A stretch of 64,000 bases of DNA from Verrucomicrobium sp. BvORR034 (GCF_000739635.1 NZ_BATQ01000133.1:1-64000); one strand, 5' to 3'; numbered from the stretch's first letter, positions 35,230 to 43,993 are shown. Numbers and translations are program-made. The notes: generated by a model from the letters alone, not told the origin.

Positions 35230-36444
35230 ATGTCCAACAAGACCATCCCTGAAAGTCAGACGCAGTTTCTGCGTTTTGCCACGCCTGAGAAGCCTTTTCG
35301 CTTCACTTCGGGCATGGTCATGGATGATCTGACCCTGGCCTACGAGACCCACGGCAAGCTCAATGAGGACAAGAGCAATGCCATTCTTGTCTTCCACGCG
35401 CTCTCGGGCAGCCAGCACGCCTCGGGCGTCTGTCGCCATGTACCAAACACGGGCGACCGATGGACTGAGGATTGCCAACAGGGCTGGTGGAGCCTGTTCA
35501 TCGGGCCAGGCAAGGCTCTGGACACGCAGAAGTTCTTCGTCATCTGCGCCAACTATCTGGGGGGCTGCTACGGCAGTTCCGGCCCGGCCTCGCTGAACCC
35601 CAAAACGGGCCAGCCATATGGCCCCGAGTTTCCCCAGGTCAGCACGGCAGATGTCGTCCGTTCCCAAGCTTTGCTGCTGGACCACTTTGGCATCGACAAG
35701 TTGCATGCCGTGATGGGAGCCTCCGTGGGTGGCCTGCTCACGCTAAACTTTGCCACCCTGTTCCCAGAGCGAGTCCGGTTGGTGGTCTCCATTGCCAGTG
35801 GTCAGCGCACCACGGTGCTCTCCCGCCTTGGTGTCTTCGAGCAAGTGATGGCGATCGAGAACGATCCTCACTTTAAAGGAGGCAAGTACTACGACAGTGA
35901 CCCGCCCGCCTATGGGTTGGCCCTGGCTCGTATGATCAGTCACAAAACCTTCGTCCATCTGGATGCAATCGAGCGCCGCGCCCGCGGTGACGTCATTCAG
36001 AGGGACGACCAGCTTTCCTGGTACCGGGTGGGACACAACGTGGAAAGCTACATGCTCCACCAGGGCAAAAAGTTCGTGAAGCGCTTCGACGCGAACACCT
36101 ACCTGCGCATCTGTGACATGTGGCTTCGCTTCGACCCCCTCAAAGACGCGGGTGTCGAGGATCATGGTGCCCTCTTCGCCATCAGCCGCCGCGCTGGTCA
36201 CCACTGGCTGGTGTTCAGCATCGACTCCGACTTCTGCTTCTATCCGGAAGAACAGGCGGAGCTCGTGCGCTGGCTGGAACAGGCGGACGTCTCCTCCATG
36301 CACATCACCGTGCACTCGGACAAGGGACACGACTCGTTTCTCCTGGAACCGGAACTCTACACCCCGCACCTCAGCTACACGCTGCGCCGGGGTGTGCAGC
36401 TCAATGATGCCTGGGATCACGATGCCGCCAGTCCCGGCATCTGA
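35230..36444 (+). CDS. metX: Homoserine O-acetyltransferase (MetX)
   Basis: Alpha/beta-hydrolase that acylates homoserine for methionine synthesis. From the ATG at 35230 it has 404 residues. The oxyanion region is ILVFHALSGSQHASG, the nucleophile S165 is in VMGASVGGLLTLNF, and the acid/base pair sits in FSIDSDFCFYPEEQ and HSDKGHDSFLLE. GKALDTQKFFVICANYLGGC matches MetX rather than MetA. An upstream frame to 35179 is open but precedes the conserved start. No S-adenosylmethionine riboswitch was recognised in the 70-base leader. Whether acetyl- or succinyl-CoA is used cannot be told. Confidence 0.93.
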   Translation: MSNKTIPESQTQFLRFATPEKPFRFTSGMVMDDLTLAYETHGKLNEDKSNAILVFHALSGSQHASGVCRHVPNTGDRWTEDCQQGWWSLFIGPGKALDTQKFFVICANYLGGCYGSSGPASLNPKTGQPYGPEFPQVSTADVVRSQALLLDHFGIDKLHAVMGASVGGLLTLNFATLFPERVRLVVSIASGQRTTVLSRLGVFEQVMAIENDPHFKGGKYYDSDPPAYGLALARMISHKTFVHLDAIERRARGDVIQRDDQLSWYRVGHNVESYMLHQGKKFVKRFDANTYLRICDMWLRFDPLKDAGVEDHGALFAISRRAGHHWLVFSIDSDFCFYPEEQAELVRWLEQADVSSMHITVHSDKGHDSFLLEPELYTPHLSYTLRRGVQLNDAWDHDAASPGI

Positions 36445-36450
36445 GCCGAC

Positions 36451-37509
36451 ATGAACCCTTCCGCCGCCAGCAGCGCTCCCGTCATCGACCGCTACCTGCT
36501 GGCGGCGCAGTTGCGCTGGCTGGCCGGGCGGGAGGTGTACATCGGCACCTCTTCCTGGAAGTATGAAGGCTGGCTGGGCAGCATCTACTCCCCCGAACGT
36601 TACCTGACCCGGGGCAAGTTCTCCCAGGCGCGCTTCGAACGAGACTGTCTGTACGAGCACGCTGAGACGTTTTCGTCCGTCTGTGTGGACGCAGGCTACT
36701 ATCGCTTCCCCTCACCCAAGTATGTGGAAGGTCTGATGGAGCAGACGCCCGATCACTACCGGTTCACCTTCAAGGTCACCGATGACATCACGGCTCGCAC
36801 CTTTCCGAATCTACCCCGGCATGGCGACAAGGCCGGAAAACGCAACGAGCATTTCCTCAATGCGGACCTCTTCACCCGGGCTTTCCTCACGCCCTTTGCA
36901 CCGTTCAAGTCCAAGGTGGGCGTTTTGATCTTTGAGTTCAGCCACTTTCATGCCCGGGACTTTGAGCGCGGGCGGGACTTCATGGAAGCGCTGGACCAGT
37001 TCCTGGGAGCTCTGCCCAAAGGATGGCGCTACGCGGTGGAGATCCGGAATCGTAATTTCCTCCACCCAGAGTACTTTGCCATGCTCAAGTCCCACGGTGT
37101 AGGCCATGTCATCAACCAGTGGGCCCGCATGCCGGACGCCTCCGAACAAATAGCCTTGCCAGGCAGTCTGGACTGCGCGGACTTCATCACTGCCCGGTTT
37201 CTCCTCAAACAGGGACGTAGTTTTGAGGACGCTGTAAAACTGTTCTCGCCCTACACGGCCATCAAGGAACCCCACGAGGGTGCTAGAGAAGCCGCCACCG
37301 CCCTGATCCGCCCTGCGGTGGAGTACGACCTGAAACCCGCGCCCAAGCCCTCGCGGAAAGCCATTTTCGTGTACGTGAACAACCGGCTTGAAGGAAACTC
37401 CCTACAGACCATCATTGCCATCCTGGTACGGCTTGAGCTGGAAAAGCTCGGTTTCCTGCCGCCGTCCATCACCTCCCCTTCCTCAAACCCACCTGCCACC
37501 CTTCTATGA
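36451..37509 (+). CDS. DUF72 domain-containing protein
   Basis: 352 residues, TIM-barrel-like DUF72 (YecE family) of unknown biochemical role. Visible landmarks: EVYIGTSSWKYEGWLGSIYS at residue ~30, YEHAETFSSVCVDAGYYRFP, HYRFTFKVTDDITARTFPN, WRYAVEIRNRNFLHPEYF and AIFVYVNNRLEGNSLQTI. It starts 6 bases after metX stop and overlaps the next gene by 4 bases (ATGA), so it is co-transcribed with both. Confidence 0.9.
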   Translation: MNPSAASSAPVIDRYLLAAQLRWLAGREVYIGTSSWKYEGWLGSIYSPERYLTRGKFSQARFERDCLYEHAETFSSVCVDAGYYRFPSPKYVEGLMEQTPDHYRFTFKVTDDITARTFPNLPRHGDKAGKRNEHFLNADLFTRAFLTPFAPFKSKVGVLIFEFSHFHARDFERGRDFMEALDQFLGALPKGWRYAVEIRNRNFLHPEYFAMLKSHGVGHVINQWARMPDASEQIALPGSLDCADFITARFLLKQGRSFEDAVKLFSPYTAIKEPHEGAREAATALIRPAVEYDLKPAPKPSRKAIFVYVNNRLEGNSLQTIIAILVRLELEKLGFLPPSITSPSSNPPATLL

Positions 37510-37832
37510 GCCCTGAGGAACTCGCCGCCCGTATGGCCTCCGATCTGGCCGACATCGAAAGAACGTACATGCCGTTCGGCAAGTTCGGCCCCCAGTCTTT
37601 CCCTCCTCACGGCATCCCCATCTTTGATCTGCCCGCAGAATACCTGGGCTGGTTTGCCAAAAAGGGCTTTCCAAAAGGCAAACTCGGCAAGCTGCTCGAG
37701 ATCGTGCACCAGATGAAGGCAGACGGCTCAGACTCCGCCTTTGACGGCATGCGCCGCCGCCGTGGTGGCCGCAGCCAGTTGCGCGAAGAACGGCCGAGAG
37801 AGTGGCGGGCGGGTGAAGAGAACCCTTTCTGA
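37506..37832 (+). CDS. DUF3820-family small protein
   Basis: 108 residues. The core TYMPFGKFGPQSFPPHGIPI, FDLPAEYLGWFAKKGFPKG and KLGKLLEIVHQMK matches the DUF3820 pattern (MPFGKYKG...DLPxxYLxWL...GxLG). The basic, Arg-rich tail (GMRRRRGGRSQLREERPREW) could bind nucleic acid. Begins by ATGA overlap with the DUF72 gene. Function unknown. Confidence 0.82.
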   Translation: MSPEELAARMASDLADIERTYMPFGKFGPQSFPPHGIPIFDLPAEYLGWFAKKGFPKGKLGKLLEIVHQMKADGSDSAFDGMRRRRGGRSQLREERPREWRAGEENPF

Positions 37833-37954
37833 GACAGGATTTACAAGATCGGGGAGCAGATTAACAGGATGGCTTCTTTGCCAGTCTGGAGATCGCACCG
37901 CGTAAGCGGCTTGCTTCTCCATTCATAATTCCTCATTCCTAATTCATAATTTCT
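37833..37954. repeat. Intergenic repeats: ACAGGAT pair and heptad run (locus 2)
   Basis: Between the convergent DUF3820 and yjbQ genes. ACAGGATTTACAAGAT (37834-37849) and ATTAACAGGAT (37860-37870) are two related pieces of a motif that often recurs in intergenic DNA. The end of the gap (37921-37951) is the heptad run ATTCATA-ATTCCTC-ATTCCTA-ATTCATA-ATT. No open frame of note. Confidence 0.6.
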
Positions 37955-38377
37955 CTACTTCTCGCCCACCACACTCACCACCACCCGGCGGGAGTGCGGG
38001 GCACGGCGGTGCTCGAAGAGGAAGATGCCCTGCCAGGTGCCGAGGGCGAGGCGACCATTGATGACGGGAATGACTTCGCTGGTCCGAGTGAGGACCATGC
38101 GAAGATGGCTGGGCATGTCGTCCGGGCCCTCGCTGGTGTGGACGAACCACGGTGTGTTCTCTGGCACGAGGCGCTCAAAGTACTCATGCAGGTCTTTGCG
38201 GGCGGAGGGGTCAGCATTCTCGTAGATGACGAGGCTGGCACTGGTATGCTGCACGAAGACCGTAGCGGTGCCGGTCTTGATGCCCGCAGCCTTTACGACG
38301 AGCTCGACGGCGTCGGTGATTTCATAGGTCCCCTTGCCGCGGGTGTTGATCAAAAAAGTGTCTGCGTGGGCCGCCAT
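37955..38377 (-). CDS. yjbQ: YjbQ-family protein (secondary thiamine-phosphate synthase type, UPF0047)
   Basis: 140 residues, full length. Conserved blocks: TGTATVFVQHTSASLVIYEN, HTSEGPDDMPSHLRMVL and LGTWQGIFLFEHRRAPHSRR. Family members show weak thiamine-phosphate synthase activity; the physiological role is unsettled. Last gene of a six-gene minus-strand run, 15 bases after the tfoX-like gene. Confidence 0.92.
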   Translation of the reverse strand: MAAHADTFLINTRGKGTYEITDAVELVVKAAGIKTGTATVFVQHTSASLVIYENADPSARKDLHEYFERLVPENTPWFVHTSEGPDDMPSHLRMVLTRTSEVIPVINGRLALGTWQGIFLFEHRRAPHSRRVVVSVVGEK

Positions 38378-38392
38378 AGGATGAATGCAGGG

Positions 38393-38806
38393 TTATGAAC
38401 TCTTCTTCTTCTTTGTTTTCGGCTTTTCCACAGCCGCGGCTTGGGCGGACTTGGCCCGCTTTTTCTTGGCCGCCTTCGTCTTGACCGAACGCAAGGCACA
38501 CTCCCACCCCATCGTGGCCCAGGGCTTCATGCGCTGCGCATTGGCGAACGCCATCTCCGGGGGCTCGTAGTACTTGGAAACCACGGGATTGCCCGCCTTG
38601 TCCAGGCAGAAGACGAAGGGTTCACACCCCTGATCAATGAATCGGTCTTTGGTCTCGTCGTCAGTGCGGATATAGAACCGATTCTGCGACACCAGCCCGA
38701 ACATGATCGATTCCTTGTACACCCCATAGCCGCCGAACATCTTGCGCGCCGACACCTCGCCTAGAGGCGTGAGGAGATCCAAAAGCGAGTCAACGAAGGC
38801 AGACAT
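38393..38806 (-). CDS. TfoX/Sxy N-terminal domain protein with Lys-rich tail
   Basis: 137 residues from the ATG at 38806. It opens MSAFVDSLLDLLTPLGEVSA, then RKMFGGYGVYKESIMFGLVS and RFYIRTDDETKDRFIDQG, the TfoX_N fold (competence regulator Sxy). It lacks the TfoX C-terminal domain; instead it ends with a lysine-rich tail (VKTKAAKKKRAKSAQA and KPKTKKKKSS) that resembles histone-H1-like DNA-binding tails. The same frame is open upstream to 39127, but that part overlaps moaB antisense-like sequence and has no conserved features. 23 bases after moaB. Confidence 0.85.
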   Translation of the reverse strand: MSAFVDSLLDLLTPLGEVSARKMFGGYGVYKESIMFGLVSQNRFYIRTDDETKDRFIDQGCEPFVFCLDKAGNPVVSKYYEPPEMAFANAQRMKPWATMGWECALRSVKTKAAKKKRAKSAQAAAVEKPKTKKKKSS

Positions 38807-38829
38807 GGTGGACGAAAGGTGAAAAACGC

Positions 38830-39318
38830 CTAGCAGCTCGTGGGTTCTTTGCGAGCGAGCTTCACTGAGTGCGGAATGGCCCCCACGACGAAGCTGAGGC
38901 ACTCCACCGCGCCCTGCGGTTTGCCCGGCAGAGCGATGACCAAAGATTGATCCACAATGGCAGCGAGACAGCGGCTCAAAATCGCGTTGGGGGTGATCTC
39001 CAGTGACTTCGCCCGCATCACCTCTCCGTAGCCCGGAATCTCCACACGCATGATTCCGCGGATCGCCTCCGGAGTCACGTCGCGCTCGGCAATGCCGGTG
39101 CCACCTGTAGTGAGCACCAGTCCGCAACCTTGCGCGGAAAAGGACCGTATCGCCTGCTGAATGGCAGGCTGGTCATCCGGCACCACCGCCTCGGCCAGCA
39201 CCGTCCAGCCGTAGCCCTCGGATGCCTTCCGCACAGCCGGACCGCCAAAGTCTTCATAGACGCCGGCACTGGCGCGGTCAGACACAGTGATGATGCCAAC
39301 AGAGATGGGAGCTGCCAT
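38830..39318 (-). CDS. moaB: MoaB/Mog-family molybdopterin adenylyltransferase
   Basis: 162 residues from the ATG at 39318 (an upstream in-frame start at 39342 is possible). Molybdenum cofactor biosynthesis: activates molybdopterin by adenylation (Mog) or related MoaB role. Motifs: ISVGIITVSDRASAGVYEDF, GLVLTTGGTGIAERDVTPEA, EIPGYGEVMRAKSL and VIALPGKPQGAVECL. Follows moaC by 55 bases in the same run. Confidence 0.9.
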   Translation of the reverse strand: MAAPISVGIITVSDRASAGVYEDFGGPAVRKASEGYGWTVLAEAVVPDDQPAIQQAIRSFSAQGCGLVLTTGGTGIAERDVTPEAIRGIMRVEIPGYGEVMRAKSLEITPNAILSRCLAAIVDQSLVIALPGKPQGAVECLSFVVGAIPHSVKLARKEPTSC

Positions 39319-39373
39319 CTCTGGATGTACGCTCAAGCCCACCCTGATTCAAGCTGGCAAACCGAACGCGAGC

Positions 39374-39826
39374 TTACCCCACCGCTTCCTTGGTCTTGCT
39401 CACCAGGTGTACCCCGTCGATCCGCATGGCCTTGTCCACCGCCTTGCACATGTCATAGATGGTCAGCAGCGCCACAGACACCGCCGTGAGGGCCTCCATT
39501 TCGACGCCAGTCTGGCCCGTGGTGCGGGCCATGGCCGTGGCGGTGACGCCGTCGTCCGTGAGCACAAAGTCCACAGCGACCTTCGTCAGGGCCAGTTGGT
39601 GACAAAGTGGAATGAGATGTTGGGTCTGCTTTGCCGCCTGGATGCCCGCAATGCGAGCCACCGCCAGCACATCCCCTTTTTGAATCTGGTTGTCACGGAT
39701 CAGTGCCAGCGTGCCAGGATCCAGTTGGATGCGTCCGGCGGCCACGGCCTCACGCCGCGACACCGCCTTCCCGGAGATGTCCACCATGCTGGCCTCGCCT
39801 TGCTCGTTAATGTGGGTCAGTGACAT
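39374..39826 (-). CDS. moaC: Cyclic pyranopterin monophosphate synthase MoaC
   Basis: 150 residues from the ATG at 39826; an open frame extends to 39856. MoaC converts 3',8-cH2GTP to cPMP in molybdopterin synthesis. Conserved blocks: [75 protein letters not shown] and [13 protein letters not shown], including the catalytic Lys/Asp region. No moaA, moaD or moaE is near, so the rest of the pathway must be elsewhere. Confidence 0.95.
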   Translation of the reverse strand: MSLTHINEQGEASMVDISGKAVSRREAVAAGRIQLDPGTLALIRDNQIQKGDVLAVARIAGIQAAKQTQHLIPLCHQLALTKVAVDFVLTDDGVTATAMARTTGQTGVEMEALTAVSVALLTIYDMCKAVDKAMRIDGVHLVSKTKEAVG

Positions 39827-39865
39827 GAAAAACTGTATAGCGCTGGACTGGCCCACGGCTCAAGC

Positions 39866-41050
39866 TCAGGCTTCCACCAGTTGCCGGCCAAAGACATTGC
39901 CCCGCACTTTGAGATCCTGTACCGCCGCCACGATCTTGGCGCGGTCCATTTCATGAACCTCCAGCTTGCGGCCGATCTCCGGCACGAGCGTGATGGTGAG
40001 TTCCCCGCCCAGATGTTCGCGGAACTCTTCCAGGCCCGCGAGGATAACCAATTCCCCTTTGGGAGTGCGCTCCAGCAACTGGGGGGCAAAGGTCGCAAAA
40101 CCCACCTGCTCAATGAGCGTGAGGACGCGTTGGGCAATCGCCTCGTCCAAGATGCCCGCTTTCACGGAGTACAGCAAATCCACGGCCATCCCGATGGCGA
40201 CAGCCTCTCCGTGATGGATCTCAAAATTGGACACCTGCTCAAGCTTGTGCGCCACCCAGTGACCGAAGTCGAGTGGGCGAGCGGAGCCGTATTCGAAGGG
40301 ATCACCGTTCGTGGTGATGTGTTGCACATGCTGCGCGGCACTGGCCCGCACGGCCTCCTCCACCACATCCTGTTCCAAGGACGCCAGTTTATCCGCGTTG
40401 CTTTCCAGCCAGAGGTAAAACTCCGCGTCACGGATCAAGGCCACCTTGATCGCTTCGATCAATCCGCAGCGCCTTTCCCTCTCGGGCAAGGTGTCCAGGA
40501 AGGCAAAATCGTTGACGATGGCGTAGGGCACCGAGAAAGACCCCACCCAGTTCTTCTTGCCGAAAAAGTTGACTCCGTTCTTCACGCCCACTCCGCCGTC
40601 CCCCTGGCTCAGCGTGGTGGTGGGAAAGCGCACATGACGGATACCCCGATGGGCGGTGGCTGCGGCGAAGCAAACCAGATCCAGGGCAGCCCCACCGCCA
40701 ATGACGAAGACTTGGGAATGGCGGTCAATGCCTGCATCATTGATCTGCTGCCAGCACTGTTGGACCAGATCGAAGTCATTCTTGCACGGCTCTCCACCGG
40801 GGATGATCACGCCGGGCGCGGCCAGCACAAAAACATCAGAATGCGCTGCAGCGTAGCTTTCCATGTCCGCCAGCAAGGTCGGATTGGCATCTGCCACATG
40901 ACTGTCCACAAAGGCGATGGCCTTTGTAGGCCTTCCTCCCTCCCGGGCGGATTGAAGCAGCTCGCGCAAGGTGAGATTCTCCTTGTCAAACACGTGCCGT
41001 GTAAACAACACACGCTGCGTGTACTCCACGTGGAACCGATTTTCTAACAT
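39866..41050 (-). CDS. eboD: EboD-like 3-dehydroquinate synthase family protein
   Basis: 394 residues, sugar-phosphate cyclase superfamily. NAD site VFVIGGGAALDLVCFAAA; substrate/metal regions HVRFPTTTLSQGDGGVGVKN, NFFGKKNWVGSFSVPYAIVN, GLIEAIKVALIRDAEFY, ARPLDFGHWVAHKLEQ (His ligand) and IHHGEAVAIGMAVDLLY (His ligand). The phrases GVGVKNGVNFFGKKNW and SARPLDFGHWVAHKLE are typical of EboD rather than AroB, and the partner upstream is EboC-like. Ebo clusters move or make an unidentified envelope-associated metabolite in bacteria and algae. Product unknown. Confidence 0.85.
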   Translation of the reverse strand: MLENRFHVEYTQRVLFTRHVFDKENLTLRELLQSAREGGRPTKAIAFVDSHVADANPTLLADMESYAAAHSDVFVLAAPGVIIPGGEPCKNDFDLVQQCWQQINDAGIDRHSQVFVIGGGAALDLVCFAAATAHRGIRHVRFPTTTLSQGDGGVGVKNGVNFFGKKNWVGSFSVPYAIVNDFAFLDTLPERERRCGLIEAIKVALIRDAEFYLWLESNADKLASLEQDVVEEAVRASAAQHVQHITTNGDPFEYGSARPLDFGHWVAHKLEQVSNFEIHHGEAVAIGMAVDLLYSVKAGILDEAIAQRVLTLIEQVGFATFAPQLLERTPKGELVILAGLEEFREHLGGELTITLVPEIGRKLEVHEMDRAKIVAAVQDLKVRGNVFGRQLVEA

Positions 41051-41096
41051 CTAACAGAGTCTTTCTGGGAGGGTGATGAAGGGTGGATATCTACGC

Positions 41097-42011
41097 TTAC
41101 GTGGCCGCGATCTTTCGCTGCCACAGAAGTAGCAACGGGAAGCACAGCACGAAGACGAGGGTGAACGCCGGAGCCGTCAGACTGACGGCGAGCCCATCTA
41201 CAAATACGATCCCCGCCAGCAAAAGGCCGACGGCGCGTCCGATGTTTGACGGCGGTGGGGTGCGCATGAGCCGGAGGGCCTTCCTCACGCAGAAGATGAC
41301 CGGCAACATGGCGGCCAGGGCCACCGCGTGAGTCCACTGGGGTTTTTGGAAATAGGAAGCCAGCGGCTGCTGGGTGGCCAGGATGCCCGCCGTGACCAGC
41401 ACCGGGAGTGCCAGGCCAAAGTACCCCACGACGCGCTGCCACCCGCCTGCCTGGGCGGGCCGGGATTCGTGCCGGGCAATCAGAGTGACGCCGACGATGT
41501 AGCCGCCCAAGGCGATGGCCCGCAGGATCACTGGGAGATCCGCTCGGGGATCGAGTCCGCCGGTCACCGCGGAGGCAGCGGAGAGCACCAGCAAGGTGCG
41601 GCAACTGCCCATGACGAAGACCGAACCCGCCCAGGGCTTGTGGTAGAAGTCATAAGCCAGGATGGCCAACACCAGCCCCCCGACCAGCCAGGGACAGGCA
41701 CCGGCGCCAAAAATGAACGCTCCGGCACCGGCGACCATCATCCCCAGCCCCACCAGCCAGACCGTGCCCGCAGAGACCCGGCCAGAAGGAATGGGACGCT
41801 CCTTGCGATGTTCCCGGTCAAACTTCACGTCCGCCGCATCATTCAGGATCATGCCACCAGTGTAGAGCAGCGATCCGCCAAGCAAGATCCACCCCACCAC
41901 CCCGTAGTCCCGCCCGCCGCCCGCCAGCAACCACCCCGCCAGGACATTTGTCCATGCAGTCGGCAGGTTGGAGATGCGGGCCAGTTCCAGCCAGGGGCGG
42001 AGCAATTTCAT
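41097..42011 (-). CDS. eboC: EboC-like UbiA-family prenyltransferase
   Basis: 304-residue integral membrane prenyltransferase with about nine hydrophobic segments. The first Asp-rich motif is MILNDAADVKFDREHRKERP, in the usual position after helix 2; the second cytoplasmic loop is less canonical (ARHESRPAQAGGWQ). N-terminus LRPWLELARISNLPTAWTNV is the usual UbiA opening. Forms a minimal pair with EboD 46 bases downstream. EboA, EboB, EboE and EboF are not in the window. Confidence 0.83.
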   Translation of the reverse strand: MKLLRPWLELARISNLPTAWTNVLAGWLLAGGGRDYGVVGWILLGGSLLYTGGMILNDAADVKFDREHRKERPIPSGRVSAGTVWLVGLGMMVAGAGAFIFGAGACPWLVGGLVLAILAYDFYHKPWAGSVFVMGSCRTLLVLSAASAVTGGLDPRADLPVILRAIALGGYIVGVTLIARHESRPAQAGGWQRVVGYFGLALPVLVTAGILATQQPLASYFQKPQWTHAVALAAMLPVIFCVRKALRLMRTPPPSNIGRAVGLLLAGIVFVDGLAVSLTAPAFTLVFVLCFPLLLLWQRKIAAT

Positions 42012-42162
42012 GAGGGATTCACCAAAAAAAGTGAGCGGGCACGTTCGTGAGGCGTGACTCCGACGTCAAGGGCAGGTAAATCCTATGTCACATTGGCGGA
42101 AGTCCATACATCCCAATTTCGTCAGTTGCTCGATACACAAAACAGTTAATCTATACCTTCAT

Positions 42163-42654
42163 ATGACCTCGACACCTCCCGCATATCAGCAGAATCCCGC
42201 TCCGAAGAGCAGCGGTAAGAAATGGGTCCTTTTTGGCTGTGGCGGTTGCCTCGGCCTGATCGCGCTCGGCATCGCCGGCGTGGTGGGCTTCGTTTTCATC
42301 GTTCTGGGTGCCATCAAGCAGACCGATGCGTACAAGATCGCCCTGTCCAAGGCCCAGAACTCCCCCGGTCTCCAGGCGGCCATTGGCTCACCCATCAAGG
42401 AGAACTTCTTCTCGCCGATGGGCTCGGCCAGCATCAACAACGGTGCCGGTGAAGCCAATATTGTCCTCACCCTGGAAGGCACCAATGGCCGCGCTGCCGT
42501 GGTCACCGCCTCCGCCACCAAGCCCGCTGACGGCGAGTGGCAGTTCAGCGTTCTGAATGCCAAGGTCGCCCCGAGCGGTCCTGACATTGACCTCCTGACC
42601 GAAGGCCAGCCCGCTGATCCTGCGGCAGCTCCGGCTCCTGCCACGCAGAACTAA
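42163..42654 (+). CDS. Coa1-like membrane-anchored protein
   Basis: 163 residues from the ATG at 42163. A proline-rich N-terminal cytoplasmic tail, then one membrane helix preceded by WVLFGCGGCLGLIALGIAGV, then a small soluble domain: IALSKAQNSPGLQAAIGSPI and FFSPMGSASINNGAGEANIV, a pattern of the cytochrome-oxidase assembly factor Coa1/Tim21 domain. Tail is Pro/Ala-rich (PADPAAAPAPATQN). No respiratory genes adjoin it. The upstream open frame to 42085 is unlikely to be translated. Confidence 0.8.
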   Translation: MTSTPPAYQQNPAPKSSGKKWVLFGCGGCLGLIALGIAGVVGFVFIVLGAIKQTDAYKIALSKAQNSPGLQAAIGSPIKENFFSPMGSASINNGAGEANIVLTLEGTNGRAAVVTASATKPADGEWQFSVLNAKVAPSGPDIDLLTEGQPADPAAAPAPATQN

Positions 42655-42694
42655 CGACCGGCCTACCCAGTCATCCGTCTAATTTCTCGAATCC

Positions 42695-42732
42695 GCCCCT
42701 GCCAGTGGTCACGCTGGCAGGGGCTCTTTTTT
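42695..42732 (+). terminator. Rho-independent terminator after the Coa1-like gene
   Basis: Stem GCCCCTGCCAG (42695-42705) and CTGGCAGGGGC (42714-42724), 8-base loop, then TCTTTTTT. It is 41 bases after the Coa1-like stop. The loop and right arm lie inside the last codons of the convergent MFS gene, whose stop is at 42709. Confidence 0.9.
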
Positions 42733-43926
42733 GAGACGTTCAGTCCGCCCCCACCACAGCGTCATCGCCGTCGCGACAAGCAACAGCGGCAGAATGGCAA
42801 GATTGACGGTACTCCAGCCATAGTGCTGGAGCACTGGCCCAGCCGCCAGGGTCGCACCCGCCGTGGTAGCATAGCGGAGGAACTCGGACACCCCTTGGGT
42901 CTTGGCCCTCTCGGAGGGGCGATAGGACTGGGCCTGGAGCGTACTGCCGCCTACGAACATGAAGTTCCACCCCACCCCGAGGGCGAAGAGCGCTACATAA
43001 AACGCTGGCAAGCTCGTCGAAGACACGGCCGCGACGACGCATGCCACATTCAGGACTCCCCCAGCCACTAGCAGATTGAGCAGCCCAAATCGACGGATCA
43101 ACCACCCGGTGACAAGAGACGGGGCATACATGCCCACCAAGTGCCACTGAATGATGCTCGCCCCATCATCGATACTGTGGTGGCACGATACGGCCGCGAG
43201 CGGTGCAGCGGTCATCACAAACAACATGGTGACGGAGCCAATCACGTTGTTGGCCATGGAAGCCACAAATACAGGCTGACGAACAATGATCCCCAGGGGA
43301 CGCGGGCCCGCATCGTCCATGGATGCACTACCACCCGCCAAAATGGGATCCGCATCACGATAGAATGTCCAAAGCAGCCCTGCTGCAATCACCCCCAACA
43401 GGGCCACCATGAGGTACGCTCCGGCAAACAGGGCTGAAGGAATCAGATCCTTGCTCCAGGCAGCGAGCGCAGGTCCGACGATGGCAGCGAGCACCCCACC
43501 AGCCAACACTGTGGAGATGGCACGACTCTTGGCTTCAGGCTCCACCGCATCCGCTGCCGCCAGTCGGTAGTAGAGAGCGAAGGCCTGATAGACGCCCACC
43601 CCAGCCGTGCCTGCGCAGAAGAGCCAGAAGCGCCCTTCCATCACCGCCCACACGGATATCCCACCTCCCACAGCGCCGATGAGCGCCCCCAAAGTGAATC
43701 CCAACCGCCTGCCCAGACGCTGCAGAAGAAGGGCCGCAAAATACGACACCACAGCCCCGGATACCGTGATCATGGCAAACGGCAGCGTGGCCAGAGATTT
43801 GTCAGGAGCCAGCTCGTACCCCGTCAGGCCCGTGAGCGTGAGGTCGATGGAGATGGCGCAGATGTAGAGCGCTTGGCAGATCGCGAGAATCCGGGCGTTG
43901 CGATGGCTGTGGGTACTGGGGTTCAT
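42709..43926 (-). CDS. MFS transporter
   Basis: 405 residues from the ATG at 43926; upstream open frame to 43983 is not needed. Twelve hydrophobic segments in two halves; the first half resembles drug or metabolite exporters (LICQALYICAISIDLTLTGL, then loop RLGRRLGFTLGALIGAVGGG corresponding to the A-like loop motif GRRxG). A variant motif in the second half is RRFGLLNLLVAGGVLN. Divergent from a GlxA-type regulator 67 bases away, which probably controls it. Substrate unknown. Its 3' end carries the terminator of the opposite gene. Confidence 0.88.
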   Translation of the reverse strand: MNPSTHSHRNARILAICQALYICAISIDLTLTGLTGYELAPDKSLATLPFAMITVSGAVVSYFAALLLQRLGRRLGFTLGALIGAVGGGISVWAVMEGRFWLFCAGTAGVGVYQAFALYYRLAAADAVEPEAKSRAISTVLAGGVLAAIVGPALAAWSKDLIPSALFAGAYLMVALLGVIAAGLLWTFYRDADPILAGGSASMDDAGPRPLGIIVRQPVFVASMANNVIGSVTMLFVMTAAPLAAVSCHHSIDDGASIIQWHLVGMYAPSLVTGWLIRRFGLLNLLVAGGVLNVACVVAAVSSTSLPAFYVALFALGVGWNFMFVGGSTLQAQSYRPSERAKTQGVSEFLRYATTAGATLAAGPVLQHYGWSTVNLAILPLLLVATAMTLWWGRTERLKKEPLPA

Positions 43927-43993
43927 GGTTGACTTTCCATGGTTGGCCCAGAAGACTCTTGTCTCAAACGACATTATTCCCACATTTCACGCC

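Noticed and set aside
39866-41050. AroB (shikimate 3-dehydroquinate synthase)
   Set aside because: Motifs and the EboC-like neighbour fit EboD better; no other aromatic-amino-acid gene is adjacent. Not excluded without a tree.
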